Shown one piece after another: positions 1 to 8,190 of a DNA stretch of 64,000 bases. The notes under the pieces were generated by a model that saw nothing but the letters and a program-made list of their open reading frames with translations, had not been told where the DNA came from and did not search any database. Both the position numbers and the translations under genes were made by a program. Within the stretch, counting starts at the first letter, position 1; every line of letters starts with the position of its first letter. Origin of the DNA: Caldilineaceae bacterium (GTDB lineage: Bacteria > Chloroflexota > Anaerolineae > Caldilineales > Caldilineaceae); the NCBI GenBank assembly GCA_026645575.1, contig JAPKMW010000004.1:62001-126000 (forward strand), in the 5' to 3' direction.

Positions 1-536
1 CCCTCTTCGTCAGCCGTCCAGGCGGGGAAGGGTTTAACCCCCTGACAAAAGCCATAGAGCGCCACCAACTCGCCAATCAGCCCTTGTTCCACCATTGCCT
101 TGGCTTGGCGATGGGCTGGGTCCCAACGCCGGGAGTGGTTAACCGAAAGCACGCAGCCAGCCGAACGACAAGCCGCCACCAGCGCATCGGCGTCGGCCAA
201 GCTCAAGGCCAACGGCTTTTCACAGAGGATGCCCTTGACGCCAGCGGCAACCGCCGCTTCGACAATGGGCCGGTGCAGACCGGGGTGGGTGGCAATACAG
301 ACAATGTCTAGCTTTTCCCGGGCAAACATCTCGCGATAGTCGAGATAGAGCGCGTCCACCCCCCAACGTTTGCCGAACGCTTGTAGATGTTCAGCGCCGC
401 GGCTGGCGCCCGCCACCAGTTGCGTCTGTGGCAATACCGCCAATGCCCCGGCATGAGTGACTGGGATCGGCGGGTCGGTTTCCCAAAGCGTGCCAATGCG
501 ACCGCAACCCACAAGTCCCGCGCGGTAGATGTTCAT
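1..536 (-). CDS. Gfo/Idh/MocA family oxidoreductase, 3' end cut off
   Basis: The reading frame starts at ATG 536 (minus) behind an AAGGAG box five bases upstream and stays open to the window edge, so about 178 N-terminal residues are present and the C-terminus is missing. Residues 8-15 (LVGCGRIG) form the Rossmann dinucleotide-binding turn. Near residue 105 the CEKPLAL motif carries the conserved EKP lysine of the family, and an RRWDP stretch follows. Members are NAD(P)-dependent dehydrogenases of sugars, inositols or related polyols; the substrate cannot be read from the sequence. It is the first of five such genes in the first 13 kb. The family call is firm, the substrate unknown. Confidence 0.88.
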   Translation of the reverse strand, partial: MNIYRAGLVGCGRIGTLWETDPPIPVTHAGALAVLPQTQLVAGASRGAEHLQAFGKRWGVDALYLDYREMFAREKLDIVCIATHPGLHRPIVEAAVAAGVKGILCEKPLALSLADADALVAACRSAGCVLSVNHSRRWDPAHRQAKAMVEQGLIGELVALYGFCQGVKPFPAWTADEE

Positions 537-571
537 TGTAACTCCTTGCACTTCTCGGTATTGTAGAAGGT

Positions 572-841
572 TCACAGATCCGCATAGGTTGACGGCGTTC
601 GCTTTCCCACGCGGATGATCGTTACCAGGACGATCTCATCTTCGATTGTGTAGATAATGCGATAGTTTTCTACACGTAGCCGCCACTTATCGTCATGCGG
701 CGGCTCCATCTGTTTTGTGTCAACAGGTCGGGGATTGCTCGCTAGTCCAGCGATTACCCGCTTAATACGCTGGCGTATATTGCCGGGTAAACGTTCAAGT
801 TGGCGCTCTGCTTCCTGTTCGATCTTAATCCTGTACTGCAT
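572..841 (-). CDS. RelE/ParE-family toxin of a type II toxin-antitoxin pair
   Basis: An 89-residue basic protein starting MQYRIKIEQEAERQLERLP and containing WRLRVENYRIIYTIED, the typical core of RelE/ParE toxins (the RVxxYRxxY region), then a C-terminal IRVGKR. RelE-type members act as mRNA interferases on the ribosome and ParE-type members poison gyrase; the sequence does not decide between them. The frame is open further upstream, but ATG 841 is chosen because it gives the usual length and lies inside the end of the antitoxin gene, overlapping it by 17 bases, the usual translational coupling in these operons. Confidence 0.88.
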   Translation of the reverse strand: MQYRIKIEQEAERQLERLPGNIRQRIKRVIAGLASNPRPVDTKQMEPPHDDKWRLRVENYRIIYTIEDEIVLVTIIRVGKRTPSTYADL

Positions 842-1112
842 CGTTTGCCCACTCCGCGATTTCCGTAGGTGATAACTCGCGGTATGAAACATCCCCAGCC
901 GCTTTACGGCGCTCGTACCCCTGTACGGCGGCGATGTCTTCCAGTTCTTCAAGGCGTTCCAGCAGTTGGTCGTATTCGCGGCGTGAAAGCAAAACCGCAG
1001 TGACGTCACTACGTTGCAAGAGAAAAACAGGGCCATTCGTCAGCTTATCGAAGGTGGCTTTGTAATTCGCACGAAATTCAGTCACCGTCTCGATTTGTGG
1101 TGTTTTGATCAT
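825..1112 (-). CDS. Phd/YefM-family antitoxin
   Basis: A 95-residue acidic protein, first gene of the toxin-antitoxin operon. The N-terminal half (ETVTEFRANYKATFDKL, then GPVFLLQRSDVTAVLLS) matches the Phd/YefM DNA-binding fold. The C-terminal half is charged and helical (LLERLEELEDIAAV) and would wrap the toxin. ATG 1112 is chosen over the ORF's upstream Met because an AAGGAG box precedes it at normal spacing. It would neutralise the RelE-like partner and repress the operon by binding its promoter. The start codon and ribosome binding site lie inside a long perfect inverted repeat described separately. Confidence 0.88.
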   Translation of the reverse strand: MIKTPQIETVTEFRANYKATFDKLTNGPVFLLQRSDVTAVLLSRREYDQLLERLEELEDIAAVQGYERRKAAGDVSYRELSPTEIAEWANDAVQD

Positions 1113-1171
1113 AGTTACTCCTTGTGTACAATTTTCCGTACATATAATTGTACACAAGGAGTAACTATGAT
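1108..1171. promoter_or_regulatory. 26-bp perfect inverted repeat over antitoxin start, likely autoregulatory site
   Basis: Arms 1108-1133 and 1146-1171 are perfectly complementary around a 12-base centre. Each arm contains TTGTGTACAA-like sequence plus a complete AAGGAG box and ATG, so the antitoxin's translation start is mirrored on the opposite strand, where it opens only a short reading frame (ATGATGTCAATCTGA). A TATAAT lies at 1143-1148 on the plus strand. Operator function for the Phd/YefM protein is inferred from position and symmetry. Confidence 0.6.
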
Positions 1172-1223
1172 GTCAATCTGAAACTGTACCTGATCCCTTG
1201 CCCCAAAGCGGTCAAGGCAGCGC

Positions 1224-2153
1224 TTATTCTTCTAACCGTTCGACTGAATTTTCCAATACCCCCAGCCCTTCGATCTCCCCGCGGATCTGGTCGCCTGGGT
1301 TGAGGCGCAGCTTTTTGGTGTGACCGACGCCGGCCGGGGTGCCAGTGCTGATAATATCCCCCGGTTGGAGGGTGACAAACTGCGAGATAAAGGCGATGGC
1401 TTCAGCAGGTGAGAAGATCATCTGGCCAGTGTTGGCGTCCTGTTGCAATTGGCCGTTGTACCAGAGCTGCATCCGTAGATTATCCGGTTGCGCCACCTCA
1501 TCCGCGGTGGCCAGCCAGGGTCCCATCGGGCCAAAGGTGTCGAGCCACTTGCCCACCAGCCAATCAAAGAACCAATCACCCTCTTGCAGGGGCAGGTCTT
1601 TGCGGAAGGTCAACTCGCGGGCCGAGATGTCATTGAAGATCGTATAGCCCGCAATGTGATCCGTCGCCTGCGCCGCTGTTAAATTGCGACCGGCCTTACC
1701 GATGACCACCGCCAGTTCCAGTTCCCAGTCGGCAAAGCCGGTGGAGGACGGCACCCGGATCGCATCGCCTGTGCCGATCACGGAGGTGCAGGGTTTGCTG
1801 AAAAAGCGGGGGATCATCTTGGCCTTGCCGGCAAATTTGCCACCCCCTTCCTCAATGTGGGAGGCGTAGTTACCCGCCAGACAGAGCAACTTGCCGGGAC
1901 AAGGGATCGGCGCACAGAGTTTGACTTGCGCCAGCGACTGTGCCTCTTCGCCGCGTGCCTGCGTCCAGGTTACAGCGGCGTTGGCCGCGGCCAAGGTGCT
2001 TGGCCCACCGGCCAACAAAGTCAACATCGACGCTGCTTGGGCCGGATCGCCTTTGCCGCTGGCTTGTAGTGCGGCGGCAAGATCAAATACTTGGTCACCA
2101 ACTACGGCGCCGACGCGTTGCTGTTGGGCATAAATGTATGTTGCCAGTTTCAT
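1224..2153 (-). CDS. Fumarylacetoacetate hydrolase (FAH) family protein
   Basis: A 309-residue protein with a short N-terminal domain and a C-terminal FAH fold. Seen in sequence: CLAGNYASHIEEG near residue 92, the metal-binding acidic motif DWELELAVVIG near residue 147, FNDISARE near 175, and ISTGTPAGVGH near 271. The family cleaves or hydrates beta-diketo acids and related oxo acids (fumarylpyruvate hydrolase, 2-keto-3-deoxy acid dehydratase/hydratase types) using Mg or Mn. Next to Gfo/Idh dehydrogenases, a role in sugar-acid or aromatic breakdown is plausible but inferred. The start ATG 2153 has a weak AGGAGATGAAAC box upstream. Confidence 0.88.
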   Translation of the reverse strand: MKLATYIYAQQQRVGAVVGDQVFDLAAALQASGKGDPAQAASMLTLLAGGPSTLAAANAAVTWTQARGEEAQSLAQVKLCAPIPCPGKLLCLAGNYASHIEEGGGKFAGKAKMIPRFFSKPCTSVIGTGDAIRVPSSTGFADWELELAVVIGKAGRNLTAAQATDHIAGYTIFNDISARELTFRKDLPLQEGDWFFDWLVGKWLDTFGPMGPWLATADEVAQPDNLRMQLWYNGQLQQDANTGQMIFSPAEAIAFISQFVTLQPGDIISTGTPAGVGHTKKLRLNPGDQIRGEIEGLGVLENSVERLEE

Positions 2154-2208
2154 GTTTCATCTCCTGGTAAAATAGGGTTATGTTTGTTTTCAACCTCGCA
2201 CGTGAACT

Positions 2209-2309
2209 CGTCCCATAGGGACGCTTGAGTTTAGGCGTACTTACAGGGTGACAATCGTATGTTTATTTTCTTGTTCTCTCCTCCTAAACTCAGTCGTCCC
2301 TACGGGACG
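2209..2309. repeat. Dispersed inverted repeat, GTCCCTACGGGAC family
   Basis: Arms 2209-2235 and 2283-2309 are 27 bases each and match with three mismatches, ending in TTTAGG/CCTAAA at the loop side. The same arm sequence recurs as a pair at 33199-33274 and as a single arm at 3765-3791. It lies in the gap between two minus-strand genes. I see no gene in 2154-2339. Confidence 0.8.
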
Positions 2310-2339
2310 AAATTGCACCCGACAGGATGCGTTAACCGT

Positions 2340-3599
2340 TTACACCCGTTGCCCCGCCTGGAAAACGGCGACCACCTGGCTGACCGCCCCAATGTCACGC
2401 GTTGGGTCACCGGCAAAGGCGACGAGATCGGCCACTTTACCCGGCTGGATCGTACCGAGTTCGTCGGCCAGCCCACACGCTTCCGCCGAAATGCGGGTAG
2501 CTGAAAGCAACGCCTCTGCCGGCGTAAAACCAACCTGCACCAGCAGTTGCAGATCATAGTCCAGATGACCAAAGGCCAGACTGCCGACGCCCGAATCGGT
2601 GCCGGGGACAATGCGGTGACGCAGGTTATATTCCAACATCTGACGCATGACGACCAGCCGCGTTTCGGCGCGTGCTTCCAATGTCTGGAGCGTCTCTTCC
2701 CCTTGCGCCGATAGTTGACCGGCGTCGCGTTGGATACGCAGTTCGACAATGCGCGGGTAGTTGGTCCACGCCTGCAAGGTCGGACTGATCCAGATGCCCG
2801 ACTCGACCATCATTTCGGCCAGCTTGGGGTCAAAGCGCAGTTGATCGTCGGGGTCGAGAAACTCGGCATGTTCTATCAGGTCGATGCCCGCTTCCACGGC
2901 GCGCACCATCGACTCTTTGGCGCGACAGTGGGCCGCCGTGAGCCGATGAAAGTGATGGGCCTCATGCACCGCGGCGTGCAGTTCAGCCACCGAATAGCTG
3001 GCGCGACCGGGGATGGTGCCGGCCGTGCCGCCGCCAGAGGCCATGATCTTGATATAGTCTGCTCCTTCATGCACCAACCGCCGCACCGACTTGCGAATCT
3101 CGTCCTCGCCGTCAGCTACCTCGTTGCAAAAGTGAAAATGACCGCCGGTGCAGGTAATGGGCCGCCCGCTGACCTGCATCCGCGGGCCGGGGATGTAGCC
3201 GCGCTGCACCCCCTCCTTGAGGACAAAGCCGACCTTATTGCGGGCGCCATGTTCGCGAATGGTGGTAATGCCGGCGGCCAGATGTTTGCGCAGATTCATG
3301 GCGCCGATCAAGGCCATCATCTCGTCGCTTTCGCTAAACATGGCGGCATAGGGACGACCATCGCCGGCCAGGCTCAAGTGTGTATGGCTGTCGATCAAGC
3401 CGGGGGCCAAACAAACGTCACCCAGGTCGATCACCTGGCTGTCCGGCGGCACCTGTTGGCGGATCGCTGCCGACGGGCCGACCGCACGAATCCGGCCATC
3501 GGTGATCCAGACCGCTTGATCGGGTTGGGTCGCGCCGTTGCTGCCGTCAAAGAGCAAGCCGGCGCGGATGAGTAATGAGGTTGTGGTTGGTGTGGTCAT
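2340..3599 (-). CDS. Metal-dependent amidohydrolase (imidazolonepropionase-like)
   Basis: A 419-residue protein of the amidohydrolase superfamily. The first metal-binding motif is H72-x-H74 in GLIDSHTHLSLAG. The candidate metal-bridging lysine lies in ADYIKIMASGG, followed by histidines in LTAAHCRAK and LIEHAEF and the catalytic Asp in PGTDSGVG. Such enzymes hydrolyse C-N bonds in rings or dipeptides; the subgroup resembles Xaa-Pro or Xaa-Arg dipeptidase-like members. The frame runs open to 3800, but that extension passes through hairpin repeats. ATG 3599 is chosen because it starts the usual beta-strand (MTTPTTTSLLIRAG) and has an AGAGG box. The next upstream gene is a second, different amidohydrolase. 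Confidence 0.88.
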   Translation of the reverse strand: MTTPTTTSLLIRAGLLFDGSNGATQPDQAVWITDGRIRAVGPSAAIRQQVPPDSQVIDLGDVCLAPGLIDSHTHLSLAGDGRPYAAMFSESDEMMALIGAMNLRKHLAAGITTIREHGARNKVGFVLKEGVQRGYIPGPRMQVSGRPITCTGGHFHFCNEVADGEDEIRKSVRRLVHEGADYIKIMASGGGTAGTIPGRASYSVAELHAAVHEAHHFHRLTAAHCRAKESMVRAVEAGIDLIEHAEFLDPDDQLRFDPKLAEMMVESGIWISPTLQAWTNYPRIVELRIQRDAGQLSAQGEETLQTLEARAETRLVVMRQMLEYNLRHRIVPGTDSGVGSLAFGHLDYDLQLLVQVGFTPAEALLSATRISAEACGLADELGTIQPGKVADLVAFAGDPTRDIGAVSQVVAVFQAGQRV

Positions 3600-3671
3600 A
3601 GTAGCCTCTATATAACCCTTCGAGTAGTGGTGTAAAAATTGGTTCAATGAGAACAAAGCGGCTTGCCAACC

Positions 3672-3730
3672 ATCTTCCGGGAAGGTCGGTCCGGCTGACA
3701 GGATCATCCGGTCAAACCTTCCCGGAAGAT
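3672..3730. repeat. Dispersed hairpin, CTTCCGGGAAGGT family
   Basis: ATCTTCCGGGAAGGT at 3672-3686 is mirrored exactly at 3716-3730. The same 15-base arms recur at 7023-7081, and a variant at 53312-53370. Confidence 0.8.
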
Positions 3731-3764
3731 TCGCTTGCCAACCCCTTGGATCCTCGACGACCTC

Positions 3765-3791
3765 CCTAAATTCACCCGTCCCTACGGGATG
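3765..3791. repeat. Single arm of the GTCCCTACGGGAC repeat inside a gene end
   Basis: This 27-base arm matches the right arm of the repeats at 2209-2309 and 33199-33274. It supplies the final codons (encoding PSRRDG) and the stop of the amidohydrolase gene 3772-5067. Confidence 0.75.
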
Positions 3792-5067
3792 GGGGTTCAC
3801 GATTCACATAGCCCAGCAAGTCACGAGTGATCGCATCATCTGGGGTATGGTCTAAGGTGGCTTGCAGGCGTGGCAGTAACTCCTCAGCGCGGAAGAGATG
3901 GCCGCTACGCACTGTGCAGACAATATTGCTAATGTCATCAATGCGCACCAGCGGGTTGCCTTGCACCGCCACGAGATCAGCCGCCAAGCCCGGTGCGATC
4001 CGCCCTACCTGCTCTGGCAACCCCAAAACCTGGGCATTGACGCTAGTCGCTGAACGGAGCGCCTCAACCGGGCGCAGGCCGGCATCCACATACATCGCCA
4101 GTTCGTCATGGACGCTAAAACCGGGGATGAGATGGGGGAAAGGCGTATCGGTGCCGAGCGCAATCGTCACCCCTTGAAGCTGGGCGCGCCAGAGAAAACG
4201 TTTGAGGTGCGGCATGGCCGTCTGAAAACGCAATCGGCGATGGGGCGGTTCGTGACGGCTCAGGTAGCGATTCCAAATGGCCAGATGCACTGGGTGTGCC
4301 CATCGACGGCGCTCGTCGTGATGAAAGGCGCGATCCAGGATGCGCCCCAAACGATCCCACACCACCAGGGTCGGGTCGATGACAACGTTATGTTTCTGTA
4401 ATAAGGCGATAAATTCATCATCTTCAGCAGGGGTTGCCGCACGCCAGGCGACACCGCATTGATCCAGATGCTCAATCTCGTTCAAGCCACTCTGCGCCGC
4501 CTCTTCACCACGGGTGCTGCCCAAGTGCGCCAATACAAACTTCCCCTGTCTGTGCGCCTCATCAACGCCGGCCCGCAACAGACTCAAATCCAGACCGGCG
4601 TAGAGCTTGATCTGATCGACGCCCGCGGCCACATGTGCCCGGATCGACCGGCGGAGACTTTCGGCGTCGGCATGAGAACGGCCCATTGTCTGCCAATAGG
4701 CATTCGGGCCATCATGCAGCAGACCGCAACAGACAATACGCGGGCCAAGCGTGGGGTCAACGGCGTGACGCGCCCGCTGGTCGAGAATCCAGGCCAGATC
4801 ATTGCCCACATCCCGAATGGTGGTAACGCCGGCGGCCAGAAAAGCCGGCCCCATCACGGCGCTATAGTGAACATGGGCGTCGATCAAGCCGGGCAGGAGC
4901 GTGCAGCCGGGCAGGTCAATGCGCGGCAGATCGGGCGGCGCTTCGCCCACTGGTAGGATTGCGGTAATCAGGCCGCGTTCACTATCAATCAACACCGCCA
5001 GCCCCGCTTGGCTGCGCTCGGCTTCGCCGTCCCATAGTTGATCGGGAAGTAAGAGATACTGGTTCAT
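3772..5067 (-). CDS. Amidohydrolase family protein
   Basis: A 431-residue amidohydrolase-superfamily protein, distinct in sequence from its downstream neighbour. Seen: LLPGLIDAHVHYSA with metal ligands H65 and H67, GVDQIKLYAGLD with the likely carboxylated lysine, FVLAHLGS and IEHLDQCG histidine segments, and LGTDTPFPHLIPG with the catalytic Asp. The C-terminal composite beta domain carries PGLAADLVAVQGNPL, typical of the family. The substrate is unknown. Two amidohydrolases in series suggest stepwise breakdown of an amide or cyclic compound (inference). The last residues PPSRRDG and the stop codon come from a dispersed repeat arm, so the C-terminus was probably altered by repeat insertion. 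Confidence 0.87.
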   Translation of the reverse strand: MNQYLLLPDQLWDGEAERSQAGLAVLIDSERGLITAILPVGEAPPDLPRIDLPGCTLLPGLIDAHVHYSAVMGPAFLAAGVTTIRDVGNDLAWILDQRARHAVDPTLGPRIVCCGLLHDGPNAYWQTMGRSHADAESLRRSIRAHVAAGVDQIKLYAGLDLSLLRAGVDEAHRQGKFVLAHLGSTRGEEAAQSGLNEIEHLDQCGVAWRAATPAEDDEFIALLQKHNVVIDPTLVVWDRLGRILDRAFHHDERRRWAHPVHLAIWNRYLSRHEPPHRRLRFQTAMPHLKRFLWRAQLQGVTIALGTDTPFPHLIPGFSVHDELAMYVDAGLRPVEALRSATSVNAQVLGLPEQVGRIAPGLAADLVAVQGNPLVRIDDISNIVCTVRSGHLFRAEELLPRLQATLDHTPDDAITRDLLGYVNREPPSRRDG

Positions 5068-5103
5068 AAATTATTAGGAAGTAAGAGATACTGGTTCATA
5101 AAT
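5045..5103. repeat. Tandem 27-bp duplication at a gene junction
   Basis: Positions 5045-5071 are repeated at 5077-5103 with a 32-base period. The first copy holds the start codon region of the amidohydrolase 3772-5067. The second copy provides the last residues and TGA stop of the upstream alpha/beta hydrolase. Confidence 0.85.
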
Positions 5104-5863
5104 GATCGTTCAGTTGCGCCAGCAAAAATTCTGCGCCTGCCCGTCGCCACTCATCGGCAAAAGCGTGGCCGGGGGAATCGACCAGATAAAATTGCAACGC
5201 TGGCGGTGGATCAGGTTGGGTTTGTCTGGCGGTCATCAACTGTAGGACAAACCGCACACAGGCGTCACTGCCGACGCGTTCGTCGTGATGTCCGATGGCC
5301 AGATAGAGCGGTCGCCCCGCCAGGGGTTTGGCCCAGTGGTCGAGCGCCAGTGCGGCCACTGCGGGTTGATCACGTACAGCAGCAAATTCACGTAAGCGCC
5401 GCCAATCGGTCACTGGTGCTAGCGCAGCAACCGCTCGAATCCGGTGATCCGCCGCGGCCAGACGCAATGCACAGTAAGCCGCCCGTGAAACGCCACAAAC
5501 CACAATGCCCCCTTGCCCCACTCCCTGCGCCAGACAGGCGTCGATCACAGCCAGGCCCTGTTCGATAAACTGGGCAAAGGGATCGACACCGGCGCAAAAG
5601 GCGGCGCAAAATCCATCAATGCCCTGCCCAAAGCGGTTAACCTGTTCGCCATGATGGGGCAGATCAAAGCTGACAACGGCATGACCGGCAGCGGCAAACA
5701 AGCGGGCTGGAATCTCTTGTGGCTCTTCATAAAAAGCCGACTGGCGCGTCGACGAAAAGGTCAACAAGAGGGCATTGGATGCCTGGGCATGGTCGGGCCG
5801 ATGCAACCAATAGGTCAGGCGGCCTGTAGGCGTGGCGACGGTTGACGCGGTAATGGTAAACAT
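5096..5863 (-). CDS. Alpha/beta hydrolase, dienelactone-hydrolase-like
   Basis: A 255-residue cytoplasmic protein with an alpha/beta-hydrolase layout. The nucleophile elbow is CGVSRAAY with Ser126; the usual last Gly of GxSxG is Ala. A candidate acid is in GHHDERVG near residue 205 and the candidate His in DSPGHAFADEW near the end. An N-terminal FDLPHHGEQ loop fits the oxyanion region. It belongs to the broad esterase/dienelactone hydrolase group; no substrate can be assigned. It lies five bases from the glycosyltransferase stop codon start and about 28 bases before the amidohydrolase, so the three genes probably form one transcription unit. Its stop codon is created by the tandem duplication at 5045-5103. 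Confidence 0.8.
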   Translation of the reverse strand: MFTITASTVATPTGRLTYWLHRPDHAQASNALLLTFSSTRQSAFYEEPQEIPARLFAAAGHAVVSFDLPHHGEQVNRFGQGIDGFCAAFCAGVDPFAQFIEQGLAVIDACLAQGVGQGGIVVCGVSRAAYCALRLAAADHRIRAVAALAPVTDWRRLREFAAVRDQPAVAALALDHWAKPLAGRPLYLAIGHHDERVGSDACVRFVLQLMTARQTQPDPPPALQFYLVDSPGHAFADEWRRAGAEFLLAQLNDHL

Positions 5864-5867
5864 GGGG

Positions 5868-6926
5868 TTACGCCTGATATGCGGCTATGGTTTGGCGAGC
5901 AATGGTCTGCCAATCCAGCGTTTGCGCCCGTGCATAAGCCGCTTCGCGCAGCGGCGTCAGATCGCGCTGTTGCATGGCAAGCATTGCGCTCTGCAGTGCC
6001 TCCGGCTGTTGTTGATCGTAGCAGATGCCAACGGTATTATCAACCAGTTCCGGCAGACAACCTACGGCTGGCACGATAACCGGCAGCCCAAAGGAGAGCG
6101 CCGTAATTGTCGAACCGGAGGTGAGGACATCGACAAAGGGAAAGACCCCGACATCCGCCGCATTAAAATAAAGCTGGAACTCTTCATTAGCAAAGAAGCG
6201 CGAAGGACAGACAATAATGCGCGGGTCGGCCTGCCGGGCTTGTTCCACAAAATCATCGCCGTAGGCGTTGTAGGTCTTGGCCGCGATCAGCAGCACACTT
6301 TGCGGATCGGGCAACGCTTGGAAGGTTGTCAAAAGCTGTTCCAACCCTTTGTAGCGCCGCACATTGCCGAAAAAGAGATAGACAAACCGTTCTGCGCCAA
6401 TGCCCAGTTGCCGCCGCGCTTCAGCCCGACTCATCGTGTTCGGATAAGCGTCGGTAAAGTGACCGTGGGGAATGACAAAAACCTTTTCTGTGCGGTGAAA
6501 ATGGCGTTGCACCAGATGGCGGGCATGGTCACAATGGACGATCAGGGCTGTGCAGCATTGGGTCAACGCCAGCCGCACCAAGCGATCCAGATCGCGATTC
6601 TGGCTGTCATGGGGAAAGAGATTATGCACGGTCCAAACCACCTTATAACCCAATTCACGGGCCAAGGCCAGGTTGGCGATCAACTCGGCCCCGCGCGCCA
6701 CCCGCTCCTCCAACCGAGGCGCATCGTACATGTAGTGGGGCCAGTTCAGGTGCAACACATCAACCACCCGGCGGTTCGCTTCTAGCCAAGCGCGATTAAA
6801 TTCCTCCGCATGGCCGGCCACCAATTCCACCCCCGCCGCCGCCAACCCACGGGCCAGCAACCCGCCATACGGATTTGCTTGGGTCAAGGAAAGGCCAGCC
6901 GCTTCCCAGAAAAAGACCGAACGCAT
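5868..6926 (-). CDS. Glycosyltransferase, GT4-like (GT-B fold)
   Basis: A 352-residue protein. The N-terminal Rossmann half begins MRSVFFWEAAGLSLTQANPY and contains DVLHLNWPHYMYDAP. The C-terminal donor-binding half shows VFVIPHGHFTDAYPN, RFVYLFFGNVRRYKGLEQLL and GSTITALSFGLPVIVPAVG, the usual GT4 arrangement in which LFFG..R.YKG binds the nucleotide-sugar phosphate. It would transfer a sugar to an unknown acceptor at the inner face of the membrane or in the cytoplasm. It is the first gene of the 6926 to 3772 run and may be co-transcribed with the hydrolase. It is not part of a visible polysaccharide cluster. Confidence 0.85.
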   Translation of the reverse strand: MRSVFFWEAAGLSLTQANPYGGLLARGLAAAGVELVAGHAEEFNRAWLEANRRVVDVLHLNWPHYMYDAPRLEERVARGAELIANLALARELGYKVVWTVHNLFPHDSQNRDLDRLVRLALTQCCTALIVHCDHARHLVQRHFHRTEKVFVIPHGHFTDAYPNTMSRAEARRQLGIGAERFVYLFFGNVRRYKGLEQLLTTFQALPDPQSVLLIAAKTYNAYGDDFVEQARQADPRIIVCPSRFFANEEFQLYFNAADVGVFPFVDVLTSGSTITALSFGLPVIVPAVGCLPELVDNTVGICYDQQQPEALQSAMLAMQQRDLTPLREAAYARAQTLDWQTIARQTIAAYQA

Positions 6927-7022
6927 ACACCACTGCTTTCGTTGAGTAGGACGCGGATTTTCGCGGAACTACGCAGATGCAAATCGGATAGGTTCACCAG
7001 GAACGCAAGGGGCTGACCGGCC

Positions 7023-7081
7023 ATCTTCCGGGAAGGTTTGACCGGTCCATTTGGTCGACAGAACAGACCTTCCCGGAAGAT
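7023..7081. repeat. Dispersed hairpin, CTTCCGGGAAGGT family
   Basis: Perfect 15-base arms 7023-7037 and 7067-7081, identical to those at 3672-3730. It lies in the 227-base gap between the glycosyltransferase start and the end of the next Gfo/Idh/MocA gene. Confidence 0.8.
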
Positions 7082-7153
7082 TGTACTCGAAGCCCTTGGG
7101 GCGACGGTTGCCCCATCTGCTATTATCTGCGTGGTTCCGCGCAAATCCGCGTC

Positions 7154-8176
7154 CTAAAAGTTTGTATCGTCAATTTGCATGAGTTTGCCGCTTTGGGCCG
7201 ATTGATAGGCCGCTTCGATCACCCGCAAACCAGCCAACCCCTCCTCGCCAGGGATGGGGGCAGGGGTGTTGCTGGCTAGGGCATGGGCAAAGTCAATAAG
7301 TAAAGCCACATGCGGACGCACCCCGCCCGGCGCCACAGAAAAATCTTGCACCCCCGCCGCCGTGACCAGGCGCAACGTACCCGCAGAGTCTTTGGCCGAA
7401 AGGGGCGCAGCCTGGATTGTGCCCAGTGTACCGTTGATCTCCAGGCCATTGCTCTGCTGTGGTTCAAAATTGGCCGTACTCCAATGGCTGGTGATCACCG
7501 CCTGCGCGCCGTTGGCGAGTTTGAGCAGCAAGGTGGCGGTATCATCTACTGGGGAAGGGGCTGCCAAGGTGTCAATGAGCGCAGTGACGGCGGTGATTTC
7601 ACCACAGAGATAGCGCAGCAGATCGATACAATGGACGCCTAAATCCATCAATGGCCCGCCGCCGCTGATCGCCGGGTCGTGATGCCAATAGCCGGGGGTG
7701 GGCGGGAAATAGTCGGAAAAGTTGAGGCGCGCCGCCGTTACCTGACCGATGGCGCCGGCGGCTAGCAACTGTTTGATCTGCTGATGGCGTGTGTTGTAGC
7801 GTTGGTAGTAACAGACCATCAACCCTACCCCGTTGGCGCGACAGGCGTCGATCATTGTCTGCACCTGCCCACTGGTTAACGCCAGCGGTTTTTCGCAGAG
7901 GATATGTTTACCCGCCTCGGCAGCCTGGATCGTCTGTTCGGCGTGGAGATGGGGCGGCGTCGCCACATAGACGGCGTTGATCTCCTGGTCAGCCAGAAGC
8001 CCAGCCACCGTATCATAAAAACGGGGTACGCCATGTTGCTCGGCAAAGTGTTGGGCCTGGGCGCGGTCGCGTTTCATCACCGCCGCCAGCCGTTGACCGG
8101 GCGATTGCGCTATCGCACTGACCATTTGGCGTTCGGCGATCTTGCCAGCACCGAGAATGCCCCAGTTGATCGGCAT
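7154..8176 (-). CDS. Gfo/Idh/MocA family oxidoreductase
   Basis: A 340-residue NAD(P)-dependent dehydrogenase. Residues MPINWGILGAGKIAERQM hold the Rossmann GAGKIA turn, the GKHILCEKPLALT segment near residue 93 carries the catalytic-site EKP lysine, and GGPLMDLGVHCIDLLRYL near residue 170 carries the conserved D-x-x-x-H pair of the C-terminal domain. All key motifs are intact. The start at 8176 is preferred over the upstream Mets because TGGGGA precedes it by seven bases. A 12-base direct duplication (GGGGACATGA-like) lies just before it. It begins 14 bases after the stop of the VOC gene, so the two are co-transcribed. The substrate is unknown. Confidence 0.9.
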   Translation of the reverse strand: MPINWGILGAGKIAERQMVSAIAQSPGQRLAAVMKRDRAQAQHFAEQHGVPRFYDTVAGLLADQEINAVYVATPPHLHAEQTIQAAEAGKHILCEKPLALTSGQVQTMIDACRANGVGLMVCYYQRYNTRHQQIKQLLAAGAIGQVTAARLNFSDYFPPTPGYWHHDPAISGGGPLMDLGVHCIDLLRYLCGEITAVTALIDTLAAPSPVDDTATLLLKLANGAQAVITSHWSTANFEPQQSNGLEINGTLGTIQAAPLSAKDSAGTLRLVTAAGVQDFSVAPGGVRPHVALLIDFAHALASNTPAPIPGEEGLAGLRVIEAAYQSAQSGKLMQIDDTNF

Positions 8177-8190
8177 GCTCATGTCCCCAG

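Noticed and set aside
3600..3800. N-terminal extension of the amidohydrolase ending at 2340
   Set aside because: The extension is made of hairpin repeat and overlaps the upstream gene's end; ATG 3599 fits the family.
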